Below the pieces are notes generated by a model. That model was not told the origin of the DNA, ran no database searches, and saw only the letters and a program-made list of their open reading frames with translations. The translations under genes and the position numbers were made by a program. Of a DNA stretch of 33,221 nucleotides, positions 20,786-29,611 are shown in pieces. The stretch's first letter is position 1; each line of letters begins with the position of its first letter. Source of the DNA: an uncultured Actinomycetes bacterium (lineage in GTDB: Bacteria; Actinomycetota; Actinomycetes; Nanopelagicales; Nanopelagicaceae); NCBI GenBank assembly GCA_903852815.1, contig CAINRW010000020.1, positions 1 through 33,221 of the forward strand, in the 5' to 3' direction.

Positions 20786-21100
20786 TTACTTCGCGCCGTT
20801 GATGGCGGTAATTTTTACAAGAGTTAACTTTGCGCGAAAACCCTGACGACGACGGTGACCTGTCTTGTTCTTGTAACGCAAGATGTCAATCTTTGGTCCC
20901 TTTGTCTCTTCCAAAACTTCACCAGTAACTTTTACACCAGCAAGTGTTTGTGGATCAGAAGTAACAGATGTGCCATCCACTACGAGCAGTGCAGGAAATG
21001 AAACAGTTGCTCCAACGGCAGCGTCGATGCGATCAACGATGACTGTGTCTCCAACTGCCACTTTTTCCTGATGGCCGCCAGCTTTAACGATTGCGTACAC
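20786..21100 (-). CDS. rplU: 50S ribosomal protein L21
   Basis: Ribosomal protein of the 50S subunit. The GTG at 21100 gives 104 residues starting [14 protein letters not shown], the universal L21 N-terminus, with GGAG 6 nt upstream. The C-terminal [21 protein letters not shown] segment is typical. A TTG at 21139, in frame, would add 13 residues and has AAGGAG 5 nt before it, so a minor extended form or an upstream initiation site is possible; the conserved start argues for the GTG. Confidence 0.95.
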   Translation of the reverse strand: MYAIVKAGGHQEKVAVGDTVIVDRIDAAVGATVSFPALLVVDGTSVTSDPQTLAGVKVTGEVLEETKGPKIDILRYKNKTGHRRRQGFRAKLTLVKITAINGAK

Positions 21101-21163
21101 GTGTAACTCCAGTTCATTTTTAGCCCATGCCAGGGGCAAGAAAGCTCCTTCGGGCAGAGGCTA

Positions 21164-21193
21164 AGGGTACGGAGATTGCCCCCCTGTGGTCAA
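21164..21193 (-). promoter_or_regulatory. Promoter of rplU-rpmA
   Basis: On the minus strand TTGACC (21193-21188) and TACCCT (21169-21164) are spaced by 18 nt, a good match to the actinobacterial housekeeping pattern (TTGAC / TAnnnT). Transcription would start near 21157, leaving a leader of roughly 57 nt. TGCC/GGCA pairs in that leader could fold into a hairpin that includes AAGGAG. Confidence 0.55.
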
Positions 21194-21203
21194 ATTGTCT
21201 TTT

Positions 21204-22151
21204 CTAGCTAGATTGCAGCGATGTGATGCGGGTCAAAGCTTTTTCCAGCGCATAAATTGGGTCACTTGCAGCGCCCTTAACTTCGGCATCGGCGGTGGCA
21301 ACTGCCCCGACCGCATCGGCAATTTGCGCAGGTGACCAGCGGCTTAATTGACGACGGGCCTTATCAATCTGCCACGGTGCCATGCCCAACTGCCCTGCAA
21401 CTTCAAAAGATTTTGCGCCCCTGTTTACTCCCGAGACCTTAGCCAGTGAACGAAGCGCCGATGCAAGTGCGCTGGTAATCATTACGGGATCTGTTCCAGT
21501 TTCAAGTGCGCTTCGAAGTGAAATTAACGCAGCAGAGAGATTTCCATCAAGGGCGGCATCGGCGACATCAAATCCAGTCGTCTCAACCCGGCTTTGGTGA
21601 AATTTATCAATCATGATTTCATCAATCACACCTGCGGGTGCATCTGCACAAATTTGGCCAACAGAGGATTGAAGTTCGCGCAAATCATTTCCGAGAGCAC
21701 CTACTAACGCCGCAACCGCACCTTGAGTCGCTTTGCGATTGTTATCTAGAAATAAATTACGTACAAACTCTTCTTTTTCTGCCTCTTTCTTTATCGGCTC
21801 ACAAGCAATAATCTCAGGATTAGTTTTCTTGATTGCATCCAAAAGCGCTTTACCTTTGACGCCACCTTTGTGCACAAAAATTACTGTCGTCGAAGCATCA
21901 GGTGCGGCTAAATAGCGCGAGATTTCATCACGGCTTTCTTCTGGTAAATCTTGAAGATCTCGAAGAATTAGTGCCCGTCTTTCTGAAAAAAGCGATGGTG
22001 CAAGCGCATCGGCAATATCGCCAACAATTACATCACCCGCAAAAAGATTGGTGATTTCGCAGTTTTCGTCTTTTAACTGAGCATTTAATTTACTGAGTGC
22101 GCGATCAGCTAAGGCGGCTTCAGAACCCTGGATGAGATAGAAGCTATTCAA
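21204..22151 (-). CDS. holA: DNA polymerase III delta subunit
   Basis: Clamp-loader subunit that opens the sliding clamp. The 315 residues start FYLIQGSEAALADRA, the usual HolA N-terminus (degenerate AAA+ domain I). They continue with the RRALILRDLQDLP and TVIFVHKGG segments, and end with the helical clamp-loader collar domain. The start is TTG with GGGGGT upstream, 4 nt after the comEC stop, so expression likely depends on comEC translation. The comEC-holA pairing is conserved in actinobacteria; the rpsT gene that often neighbours holA is absent here, replaced by rplU. Confidence 0.93.
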   Translation of the reverse strand: MNSFYLIQGSEAALADRALSKLNAQLKDENCEITNLFAGDVIVGDIADALAPSLFSERRALILRDLQDLPEESRDEISRYLAAPDASTTVIFVHKGGVKGKALLDAIKKTNPEIIACEPIKKEAEKEEFVRNLFLDNNRKATQGAVAALVGALGNDLRELQSSVGQICADAPAGVIDEIMIDKFHQSRVETTGFDVADAALDGNLSAALISLRSALETGTDPVMITSALASALRSLAKVSGVNRGAKSFEVAGQLGMAPWQIDKARRQLSRWSPAQIADAVGAVATADAEVKGAASDPIYALEKALTRITSLQSS

Positions 22152-22155
22152 ATCG

Positions 22156-24429
22156 CTACCCCCATCTGATTAAGTTAAATCGCCCCTTGGCTTTTCGTAT
22201 TGAAAATCTATGGTTGGCAGCCTTCACGGCTATCGCCCCATCGATATCGGTACGAACAACTTGTGAACCAAGTCTATCTAGCGCATCGATAGTTTGTGGC
22301 GCCGGATGACCATATGTATTTGTCACCCCAACGGAAATAATGGCAATCGAGGGATGAAGTGCCTGCATGAACTGCACGTCCTGATATTTAGAACCGTGGT
22401 GGCAGACTTTGTAAATATCTACGTGGTTCACATCTTTTATTAGCAGATGCTGTACTGGTGGCTCTAAATCTCCTCCCGTGAAAATTGTGAAATCCTTGCT
22501 GGTGATAAGCGTTGCGATGCTTGAGTTATTGATTTGTGAACCTTCACCCGGCATTTCGGTAAAGCTAGTCAGACTCGGTGTTGGCCATAAAACATTAATT
22601 GTCAGTGGACCTAGTTGAGAACGTAACCCCTTAACTGGAGTTATTAGCGGAACATTGGCAAGTAAAGATTGAACGAATGAACTTTCGATAATTGGTTGAG
22701 CATTCTGACTTACCCATAACTGCGAAATAATCCGACCTTTGATTGCTCCAGGTAAACCTGCAACATGGTCGGCATGAAAATGCGACAGAATCAATAGTGG
22801 GATTTCAGTTATTCCTAGCGCTTTAAGACAACGATCCTCGGCAATTGGATCTGGCCCCACATCAATAACAAGGGCGCGATGACTTCCAAGATTGATGACC
22901 ATGGAATCACCTTGGCCAATATCGCAATTTGCAATCTGCCAATCACCACCTGGCCAACGTTGAAGCCAGGTCAAGCACATGAGCGCAATGATTGTCATAA
23001 CAATCGCTTGCTTAAACCATTTTTTCAATAGCCACATCAATAAAGTAAAGCCGGCAATAAGTGCAAAACCCACAGTGCCAGTACGCAAAGTCAAAACTGG
23101 AAATGTAGAACCCCAATGAGCAATCAGCGCAATTGCCGCTGCAGGAAATCGGATTAGCCAAATGAGAATAATCGAGACGAGCGGAATAATGGGCGAAAGC
23201 AAAGCTGCAATGAAACCAACAATCGTGATGGGGGCAACGAAAGGTGCGGCTAAAAGATTGGCGATAACACTCATGGGTGCTAAATAGCCTGAGAGCGAGA
23301 CGATGATTGGTGAACAAAAGATAATCGCAGCTATTGGTGGCGCTAAACCTTGTGCGATTTTGGTCGGCATCCACTGTGAAAATTTTTCGACAACAAGTGG
23401 TGCAAAAAGTAAGAGTCCCGCAGTTGCCATAACGGACAGGGCAAAACCGGCATCACGCGCTTGCCATGGATCTATGACGACCACTGCAGCAATTGCAAAG
23501 CCTAAAGCGGGAAGTGAGTCACGACCTTTTTTAGTAGCTTGGGCAACTAATAGCACTGCCGCCATTGCCGCAGCTCTTAGGACCGATGGCGACGGACGCA
23601 CGAGTGCAATGAAAGCAACCAAAAAAAGGGCCGTTGCGCTAAGTCGAGCAGGAATTTTCTTAAATATAAATTGCATGATCCATAAAACAAAAGAAGAGAC
23701 GATTGCAAAGTTGGCACCACTTACTGCTACTAAGTGCGTTAACCCCGAACGTTTCATCGAGTTTTTGAAAAGTTCACTTTGTTTTGAGGTATCGCCTAAG
23801 ACCATGCCTGGAATTAATGCACCAGCGTCTCCATCTCCGGAAAGTGAACGCAATCCGTAACGAATAGCACCAAGCATCTTCGCCCAACGACTCGCGGGTG
23901 ACTGAACTTGAACTTTCTCGCTAATGAGTACAAGAGCTGCAACTCTGGCCTCTTTACTTGAAACAATTCTGGCAGTGGCAGAAATTTGTTGACCCGGGAG
24001 CAGTGTGAGTACATCAGATTGTTTAGAAATGATTCGAATAGGAACACGAAGTGAATAGGAAATCGAATCATTATGAATATTGATAGCTCTTGCGATAAAT
24101 GAATAATCACCTGATTTAGTTTGATTTGGATCGGTGACAACGACGGCTTGAATTTCTGCACTTTGTAGAAAGAATCGTGTTATCTGACTTGCAGCTAATG
24201 AAGATTGTCGAATAGACATCACCGTTGAACCCAAAAGAATTGCTACGACAATTACGACTAGTCGAAATTTCTTACTTGCAAGCGATATCAGTGAAAGCAG
24301 AGTTGCTGCAATAGCAATTCGCCACGGTGCAGTCGCACTTTGAATAAGCGCCCCACCCCAAATCGCAGCACCTAAAGCAACTGCCCGATAATCGGCTAGA
24401 CGCGAATTTTGCTTTTGATTTGTGCGAAT
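22156..24429 (-). CDS. comEC: DNA-uptake channel protein ComEC (start uncertain, non-standard)
   Basis: Membrane channel for single-stranded DNA import with a C-terminal metallo-beta-lactamase-like domain. From the first standard start (TTG, 24234) the protein has 692 residues: competence domain with VSGANFAI (171-178) and many TM helices, then DIGQGDS (438-444), HFHADH (485-490) and HHGS (612-615). The same frame stays open upstream to a TAG near 24448. Between 24390 and 24235 it encodes three hydrophobic helices with the sequence style of a ComEC N-terminus (LADYRAVALGAAIWGG, then WRIAIAATLLSLISLA, then FRLVVIVVAILLG). No ATG, GTG or TTG occurs in this part, which overlaps the 3' end of comEA. 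ATT at 24429 with AGGTG upstream is my tentative start; coupling to comEA, a frameshift or a base error are alternatives. Confidence 0.85.
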   Translation of the reverse strand: MRTNQKQNSRLADYRAVALGAAIWGGALIQSATAPWRIAIAATLLSLISLASKKFRLVVIVVAILLGSTVMSIRQSSLAASQITRFFLQSAEIQAVVVTDPNQTKSGDYSFIARAINIHNDSISYSLRVPIRIISKQSDVLTLLPGQQISATARIVSSKEARVAALVLISEKVQVQSPASRWAKMLGAIRYGLRSLSGDGDAGALIPGMVLGDTSKQSELFKNSMKRSGLTHLVAVSGANFAIVSSFVLWIMQFIFKKIPARLSATALFLVAFIALVRPSPSVLRAAAMAAVLLVAQATKKGRDSLPALGFAIAAVVVIDPWQARDAGFALSVMATAGLLLFAPLVVEKFSQWMPTKIAQGLAPPIAAIIFCSPIIVSLSGYLAPMSVIANLLAAPFVAPITIVGFIAALLSPIIPLVSIILIWLIRFPAAAIALIAHWGSTFPVLTLRTGTVGFALIAGFTLLMWLLKKWFKQAIVMTIIALMCLTWLQRWPGGDWQIANCDIGQGDSMVINLGSHRALVIDVGPDPIAEDRCLKALGITEIPLLILSHFHADHVAGLPGAIKGRIISQLWVSQNAQPIIESSFVQSLLANVPLITPVKGLRSQLGPLTINVLWPTPSLTSFTEMPGEGSQINNSSIATLITSKDFTIFTGGDLEPPVQHLLIKDVNHVDIYKVCHHGSKYQDVQFMQALHPSIAIISVGVTNTYGHPAPQTIDALDRLGSQVVRTDIDGAIAVKAANHRFSIRKAKGRFNLIRWG

Positions 24430-25010
24430 TTTGCCACACCTATACCGCTAACTTTTTGGAGATCCTCAATGGTTGTAAAGGATCCATTGGTTTTTCTAAA
24501 GGCAATTATCCGAGCAGCAATCACTGGACCTATTCCATCGAGAGAATCAAATTGGCTTTGTGTTGCACGATTTATATTTATTGGCCCAGTGGCTTTCTTT
24601 CGAGTTACAGAGTTTTGGCCGGTATTGGTAATCGCCGAATCAACGAAAATTTGTTCACCATCTGCCAAGACTCTTGCCAAATTTATTGTGCCGAGATCTG
24701 CTCCTGGGGCTGAATCACCTGCAGCTTTAATTGCATCAATAACTCTGGCACGTGAGGTCAGCGTATAAACACCTGGGTTATTAACTGCCCCGGCTACATC
24801 CACAACAATCTCTGGTGAACTTAATTCAATCGGAACAATTGGCGGAGCCGTTACTGAATGAGTATTACCAATTACGACTGTAAAAGTTGAAATAACTACA
24901 ATCAAGCCGGCAATGATTAAAAGTGCACGCTTTTGAATCGCGGTGAAATTTAATTCAAACCACCAGGTCGAAAGCCGTTCAATGATTTCTCTGAAATTTT
25001 CCATGCCCAC
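24396..25010 (-). CDS. comEA: Competence DNA receptor ComEA
   Basis: Membrane-anchored DNA-binding protein that hands DNA to ComEC. The 204 residues have one TM segment (about 29-47) after a short cytoplasmic N-terminus, then an SLBB domain (about 67-120, IVVDVAGAVNNPGVYTL). After a linker comes a C-terminal helix-hairpin-helix pair (about 143-204, with ININRATQSQFDSLDGIGP and VSGIGVAKF). Start is GTG at 25010 or ATG at 25004; neither has a clear ribosome binding site. A GATTAT 6 nt before the ATG could be a leaderless -10 box. The comEC frame overlaps its 3' end. Confidence 0.92.
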   Translation of the reverse strand: MGMENFREIIERLSTWWFELNFTAIQKRALLIIAGLIVVISTFTVVIGNTHSVTAPPIVPIELSSPEIVVDVAGAVNNPGVYTLTSRARVIDAIKAAGDSAPGADLGTINLARVLADGEQIFVDSAITNTGQNSVTRKKATGPININRATQSQFDSLDGIGPVIAARIIAFRKTNGSFTTIEDLQKVSGIGVAKFAQIKSKIRV

Positions 25011-25064
25011 ATAATCGATGCAGGCAATAGATCCAGCCTACGCGCGCTTAAATTGTGTGGATAC

Positions 25065-25949
25065 TTACTTTTTAATCCAGTAGTCGTTGATGTATTTCTC
25101 GCCCTCATCGCAGAAGAAAGTGACAACGTTTTCAACGCCATATTGTTCCTTGAGACGCTTAGCGGCAATTAAATGCGCTCCTGATGATGGCCCAACAAAG
25201 ATTCCATGCACTCTGGCAATACGTCGCATCTCTTCAATTGACTCTTCTGAACCAACATCGATGACGCCATCTAATTCATGGTGGTGGCGAGAAACGATTC
25301 CAGGGATAAAACCATCGGCAATACCTTCAATGAGATGCTTGGAAACTTCACCGCACAAAATCGTGCAAGACTCTGAAGGTTCAAGCGCAATAACTTTGCA
25401 ATTCGGATTAGCCGCCTTTAAAGCCTGTCCAACACCGATAATTGTTCCGCCAGTACCAACACCACCAATTACTAAATCTGGAAGCGCTGGCATTTGATCC
25501 AGAATTTCTTTGCCTAACCATTCGCGATTTTCGTCAACGTTCCAGTCATTATCAAATTGTTGCGGCGCAAAAAATCCTGGCATTGCTCCACGACGACGCG
25601 CTTCTTCGAGTGCATCATTTACGTGGAAGTCGCCCATTGTGTGAACTTCGGCGCCAAAGGCTTCAGAAATAGCTGTGCGTTCTGGACTCATTCCATCAGG
25701 CATGATCACCAACATTTTGTAACCTTTAACTGCTGCAACCATACTCATTGCATTTCCAGTATTGCCACTACTTGCTTCAACAATTGTGTCACCTGGTTTT
25801 AATAAACCTTCTTGCTCGGCACGTTCGATCATGTATTTAGCAATTCGCGCTTTGATAGAGCCAGATGGATTCATATATTCCATCTTGACCCAGATGCCTT
25901 CAATATTTATTAGTGGAGTATTTCCGATTGCATCAAGAATTGTCTTCAT
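25065..25949 (-). CDS. Cysteine-synthase-like PLP enzyme
   Basis: Fold-type II PLP enzyme of the cysteine synthase / cystathionine beta-synthase family, most likely making cysteine from an activated serine and sulfide. The ATG at 25949 (AAAGG 7 nt upstream) is preferred to a GTG five codons earlier, giving 294 residues, slightly short for CysK. The PLP lysine is K33 in NPSGSIKARIA, the substrate loop is SSGNTG (60-65), the phosphate loop is GVGTGGT (163-169), and GPSSGA is at 253-258. The residue after the lysine is Ala where most cysteine synthases have Asp, so the exact substrate (O-acetylserine, O-phosphoserine, or other) is open. It lies between leuS and comEA, not a usual place. Confidence 0.82.
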   Translation of the reverse strand: MKTILDAIGNTPLINIEGIWVKMEYMNPSGSIKARIAKYMIERAEQEGLLKPGDTIVEASSGNTGNAMSMVAAVKGYKMLVIMPDGMSPERTAISEAFGAEVHTMGDFHVNDALEEARRRGAMPGFFAPQQFDNDWNVDENREWLGKEILDQMPALPDLVIGGVGTGGTIIGVGQALKAANPNCKVIALEPSESCTILCGEVSKHLIEGIADGFIPGIVSRHHHELDGVIDVGSEESIEEMRRIARVHGIFVGPSSGAHLIAAKRLKEQYGVENVVTFFCDEGEKYINDYWIKK

Positions 25950-25988
25950 TGACAGGCCTTTCACATTGTGGAACTAGGTGCGCGAGTA

Positions 25989-28472
25989 TTAAGCGACGAT
26001 ATTAACTAACTTTGGCGCGCGCGCAATGACCTTTTTCGGTGCGTTGCTTCCTAGCTCATTCACAATTGTTGGATGTGAAAGGGCCAAAGCTTCAAGTTCG
26101 CCATCAGTAATCGTTGGCGAAACCTCGATGCGCTCTTTTATTTTGCCATTGATCTGAATAACTGCCTCGACCGAATCTGCAACAAGAAGTTTTTCATCAA
26201 CAACAGGCCAACCAGCAAGTGCAACAGCAGGTTTATGACCCAAACGTTCCCACATCTCTTCGGCAGTAAATGGTGCAACTAGTGAGAGCATGATTGCTGT
26301 CGCTTCTACCGCTTCGCGTACGGCAGGATCTGCAGCTCCGCAACCAGAATCAATAGCTTTGCGCGTTGCATTTACAAGTTCCATAACGCGAGCAACTGCA
26401 ACATTGAATCTAAAGGATTCAACGGCAAAGGCAGCATCATGTAAAGCTTTATGCGTTACTTTGCGCAGTGAAATATCACCAGTAGTGAAATCAACGCCAG
26501 GTGCACTTGTCACGTCGCCAGATAAACGCCAAGCACGAGTCAAGAATTTAACTGAACCTGAAGGCGATACATCGGACCAATCAACATCATCCTCAGGTGG
26601 TCCGGCAAAAACCATTGATAAGCGGATTGCATCAACACCGTGATGTTCCAACTCATCAGAAAGGCGAACTAAATTGCCGCGACTCTTTGACATCGCTGAG
26701 CCATCCATAACAACCATGCCCTGATTGAGCAAACGTGTGAAAGGTTCGTTGAAATCAACCATGCCCATGTCGTTAAGAACTTTGGTGAAAAAGCGAGAGT
26801 AAAGCAGGTGCAAAATCGCATGAGTAACGCCACCCACATATTGATCTACTGGCAACCAGGTTTCGACATCTTTTTTCAAGAATGGTTGATTATGCACTGT
26901 TGATGATGGGTAACGCAGGTAGTACCAAGAAGAGTCAACAAAAGTATCCATGGTGTCAGTGTCACGTTTTGCAGGTGCACCACACTTTGGGCAATCAACA
27001 TTTACCCATTCTGTTGCCGCCCCCAAAGGAGAAGTTCCCTTTGGTTTTAAATCAAGGCCTTGTGCATCAGGCAAAGTCAGAGGCAGTTGTTCCAGTGGAA
27101 CCGGAACTTCGCCACAACTTTGGCAATGAATAATGGGAATTGGTGTACCCCAATAACGCTGGCGCGAAACTAACCAGTCACGTAAACGATAGTTTCGAGC
27201 AGATTTACCAAGACCATCATTTTCAAGTTGAGCATTAATTGCCGCGATCGCATCAGCTTTGTTGAGACCATTAAGTGGACCAGAGTTAACTAAAACTCCG
27301 TCTCCCCCGGTGGCAATGCCACTGGTATTTGGATCTTCTTCGCCAGTTTCAACAACGACAACTACGGGCAAATTAAAAGCCTTAGCAAAATCTAAATCTC
27401 GTTGATCATGGGCAGGAACGGCCATGATTGCGCCTGTTCCATAATCTGCTAAAACATAATCACTTGCCCAAATTGGCAACTTCGCACCATTGACTGGATT
27501 TATGGCAAATCGATTTAAAAAGATTCCACTTTTCGGGCGATCTGTAGCTAAGCGATCGATATCGCTATCGGCTTTTATTTTCTCAAGGTACTCACTAAAT
27601 TCTTTTTCTACACCGGTTCCTACAACTAATTCAGAAGCTAAATCGCTATCGGCGGCAACAACCATAAATGTTGCACCGTACAAAGTATCTGGCCGAGTTG
27701 TGTAAATAGTTACAGGCTCAGTACGACCTTCGATTACAAATGAAACATTTGCACCAGTTGATCGACCAATCCAGTTGCGTTGCATCATCAAAACTTTTTC
27801 AGGCCATTTGCCTTCAAGTTGTGCCATGTCATCAAGCAAGCGATCTGCATAATCAGTAATCTTGAAGTACCACTGGTTCAGTTTTTTCTTAGTAACAGTT
27901 GAGTCGCAACGTTCGCAAAGACCCGCAACTACTTGCTCATTAGCTAACACAGTCTGGCAACCTGGACACCAGTTAACCGCTGAATCTTTGCGGTATGCCA
28001 AACCACGTTCGTGAAGTTTTAAAAACAGCCACTGATTCCATTTGTAATATTCCGGATCGCACGTGTTAAAAACACGGTCCCAATCGAATGAGCATGCATA
28101 TCTGCGCATCGATGCTTTTTGAACCGCAATGTTTTCATAAGTCCAGATGCGAGGATCTGAGTTGCGTTTGATTGCCGCATTTTCTGCTGGCAAACCAAAG
28201 GCATCCCAACCAATTGGGTGCATGACATTGAAACCTTTTTGAATCCAATAGCGAGCAATTACGTCACCCAATGCATAAGCCTCGGCATGACCCATATGTA
28301 AATCTCCCGATGGATACGGGAACATGTCTAAGACATATTTCTTCTCACGTGGGTCATCGTCGCGCCCGGATTTAAATGGCTGAACTTCATCCCAAATGGG
28401 CAGCCACTTTTCCTGAACGTAGGCAAAGTCGTATGCCGCGTGTTCGCGCTCTTCATTTCCGTTGGTATTCAT
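25989..28472 (-). CDS. leuS: Leucyl-tRNA synthetase
   Basis: Class I synthetase charging tRNA(Leu). The ATG at 28472 gives 827 residues. HMGH (59-62) is the HIGH motif and MSKS (594-597) the KMSKS motif. The CP1 editing domain has [12 protein letters not shown] (258-269) and the [13 protein letters not shown] region with Asp 356. Cysteine pairs at 169/172 and 186/189 and a further CxxC region mark zinc-binding insertions. A frame extending upstream into the tRNA gene is an artefact. The start lies only 3 nt after the tRNA-Ala 3' end with no ribosome binding site, so the mRNA is either made by tRNA processing or leaderless. Confidence 0.95.
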   Translation of the reverse strand: MNTNGNEEREHAAYDFAYVQEKWLPIWDEVQPFKSGRDDDPREKKYVLDMFPYPSGDLHMGHAEAYALGDVIARYWIQKGFNVMHPIGWDAFGLPAENAAIKRNSDPRIWTYENIAVQKASMRRYACSFDWDRVFNTCDPEYYKWNQWLFLKLHERGLAYRKDSAVNWCPGCQTVLANEQVVAGLCERCDSTVTKKKLNQWYFKITDYADRLLDDMAQLEGKWPEKVLMMQRNWIGRSTGANVSFVIEGRTEPVTIYTTRPDTLYGATFMVVAADSDLASELVVGTGVEKEFSEYLEKIKADSDIDRLATDRPKSGIFLNRFAINPVNGAKLPIWASDYVLADYGTGAIMAVPAHDQRDLDFAKAFNLPVVVVVETGEEDPNTSGIATGGDGVLVNSGPLNGLNKADAIAAINAQLENDGLGKSARNYRLRDWLVSRQRYWGTPIPIIHCQSCGEVPVPLEQLPLTLPDAQGLDLKPKGTSPLGAATEWVNVDCPKCGAPAKRDTDTMDTFVDSSWYYLRYPSSTVHNQPFLKKDVETWLPVDQYVGGVTHAILHLLYSRFFTKVLNDMGMVDFNEPFTRLLNQGMVVMDGSAMSKSRGNLVRLSDELEHHGVDAIRLSMVFAGPPEDDVDWSDVSPSGSVKFLTRAWRLSGDVTSAPGVDFTTGDISLRKVTHKALHDAAFAVESFRFNVAVARVMELVNATRKAIDSGCGAADPAVREAVEATAIMLSLVAPFTAEEMWERLGHKPAVALAGWPVVDEKLLVADSVEAVIQINGKIKERIEVSPTITDGELEALALSHPTIVNELGSNAPKKVIARAPKLVNIVA

Positions 28473-28475
28473 ACG

Positions 28476-28548
28476 TGGAGCTAAGGGGATTTGAACCCCT
28501 GACCCCCTGCATGCCATGCAGGTGCGCTACCAGCTGCGCTATAGCCCC
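28476..28548 (-). tRNA. tRNA-Ala (anticodon GGC)
   Basis: A full cloverleaf can be drawn: acceptor GGGGCTA with TAGCTCC, D-arm GCGC...GCGC, anticodon stem CCTGC/GCAGG with loop ATGGCAT (anticodon GGC), and T-arm AGGGG TTCAAAT CCCCT. The third acceptor pair is G-U, the classical alanine identity element. CCA is not encoded. It is followed after 3 nt by leuS and preceded by a 45-nt gap after the phosphatase gene. Confidence 0.96.
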
Positions 28549-28593
28549 ATTTACTTCAAGTGCAGACCTTACCGCATAGTTTCCGGCCGGGCT

Positions 28594-29244
28594 TTAAACG
28601 AAAGTTGCTCCGCTTTCTTCGCCATATACAGGCTCTGGAATTGAACCAGCATTGTGTTCAACCAAATTCCACTGACGAGGATTTCTTTGTAAGACTGACC
28701 ATGACGCATTTGATAGTCCGCCAAAAACACCCCAATGTGAAAGTGGAAGTTGGAGCAACTCGCCGAAAATGCAACGCGCAGTACCTCCATGAGTTGCAAC
28801 GACTAAGAGTTGATCCGTTTTTCCTTCAAGGGCTTTTAGGATTTGGCCAACTGCTCGCGCCGCAACTTCACTTCGGCGCTCACCTGTTGTGCCTGCTGGG
28901 TTATCGTCACCATCTATCCAGCGAATAAAATTATGGAAATCTTCTGCGCGATTTTGCGAACCAGTTTTACCTTCCCATAATCCCCCGTTTGTTTCGCGCA
29001 GGGATTCGTGAGTTGTCGGAGTAAGGCCAGTTAGATTTGCTAAAGCTTGAGCAGTTTCTACTGCACGGCCTAAATCACTAGAAATAATCTGTGTTGGATT
29101 CATGCCGGCTAAAACTTGTGCGGCGTGTGTAACTTGTAGTTTTCCAACTTCATTAAGCGGAATATCTGAATGACCTTGAAAGCGATTAATTTTATTCCAG
29201 TCTGTTTGACCATGACGCCAAACAACAATTCGATTACCTACCAT
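28594..29244 (-). CDS. Histidine phosphatase (GpgP-like, phosphoglycerate mutase family)
   Basis: Branch of the RHG histidine-phosphatase superfamily. From the ATG at 29244 it has 216 residues; the phosphorylated histidine is H11 in WRHGQTDWN, the second catalytic histidine is about H152 in ATHGGTAR, and LRETNGGLWEG lies between. It overlaps rsfS by 11 nt; an ATG four codons upstream is possible. In Mycobacterium tuberculosis the gene in this place after nadD and rsfS is Rv2419c, glucosyl-3-phosphoglycerate phosphatase, so that role (compatible solute or polysaccharide precursor synthesis) is a reasonable inference, but broad-specificity phosphatases look alike. Confidence 0.85.
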   Translation of the reverse strand: MVGNRIVVWRHGQTDWNKINRFQGHSDIPLNEVGKLQVTHAAQVLAGMNPTQIISSDLGRAVETAQALANLTGLTPTTHESLRETNGGLWEGKTGSQNRAEDFHNFIRWIDGDDNPAGTTGERRSEVAARAVGQILKALEGKTDQLLVVATHGGTARCIFGELLQLPLSHWGVFGGLSNASWSVLQRNPRQWNLVEHNAGSIPEPVYGEESGATFV

Positions 29245-29611
29245 GTGCAGCTGCATCCTTTACTGCATCAAGTTCGATAATCGGGCAGTCATTCCACAAT
29301 CGATCGAGCATGTAATACTTTCGAAGCTCAGTACTTTGAATGTGTACTACTAAGTCAGAGTAATCAAGCAAAATCCACTCTGCGCCTTTTTCACGCCGCG
29401 CAGGTTTTTCACCATGTGCGTTTAACTTTCTTTCTACTTCATCGGCGATTGAATCAACTTGCGCAGCATTCTGGCCAGTGGCAATCAAGAAAACTTCACT
29501 CAGTACAAGTTGATCTGATAAATCAATAGCGATGAGATCCGTGCCAATTTTGTCAATGATTGCATGGGCGGCAATTTGGGTGATTTCGCGGGTTTTGCTA
29601 CTGATTGTCAT
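29234..29611 (-). CDS. rsfS: Ribosomal silencing factor
   Basis: Iojap/DUF143 protein that binds L14 on the 50S subunit and blocks subunit joining under starvation. Starting at the ATG at 29611 it has 125 residues, with the family pattern IAIDLSDQ, EVFLIATGQNAAQVDSIADEVE, and the EWILLDYSDLVVHI segment with its conserved Trp and Asp/His. Further in-frame ATGs at 29620 and 29644 would extend it 3 or 11 residues into nadD; the chosen start fits homologues best. It overlaps nadD by 14 nt and the phosphatase by 11 nt. Confidence 0.93.
   Translation of the reverse strand: MTISSKTREITQIAAHAIIDKIGTDLIAIDLSDQLVLSEVFLIATGQNAAQVDSIADEVERKLNAHGEKPARREKGAEWILLDYSDLVVHIQSTELRKYYMLDRLWNDCPIIELDAVKDAAAHGR

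Noticed and set aside
23303-23860. 185-codon plus-strand frame opposite comEC
   Set aside because: Antisense shadow of a strongly supported gene, Ala/Ser/Thr-rich with no recognisable motif.
24396-24448. Programmed frameshift joining comEA to comEC
   Set aside because: No canonical X-XXY-YYZ slippery heptamer; only a single A-AAA site. Kept as one option in the comEC finding, not annotated.
28473-28517. N-terminal extension of leuS reading [14 protein letters not shown]
   Set aside because: This is the translation of the tRNA-Ala 3' half, a familiar artefact; the real start is the ATG at 28472.
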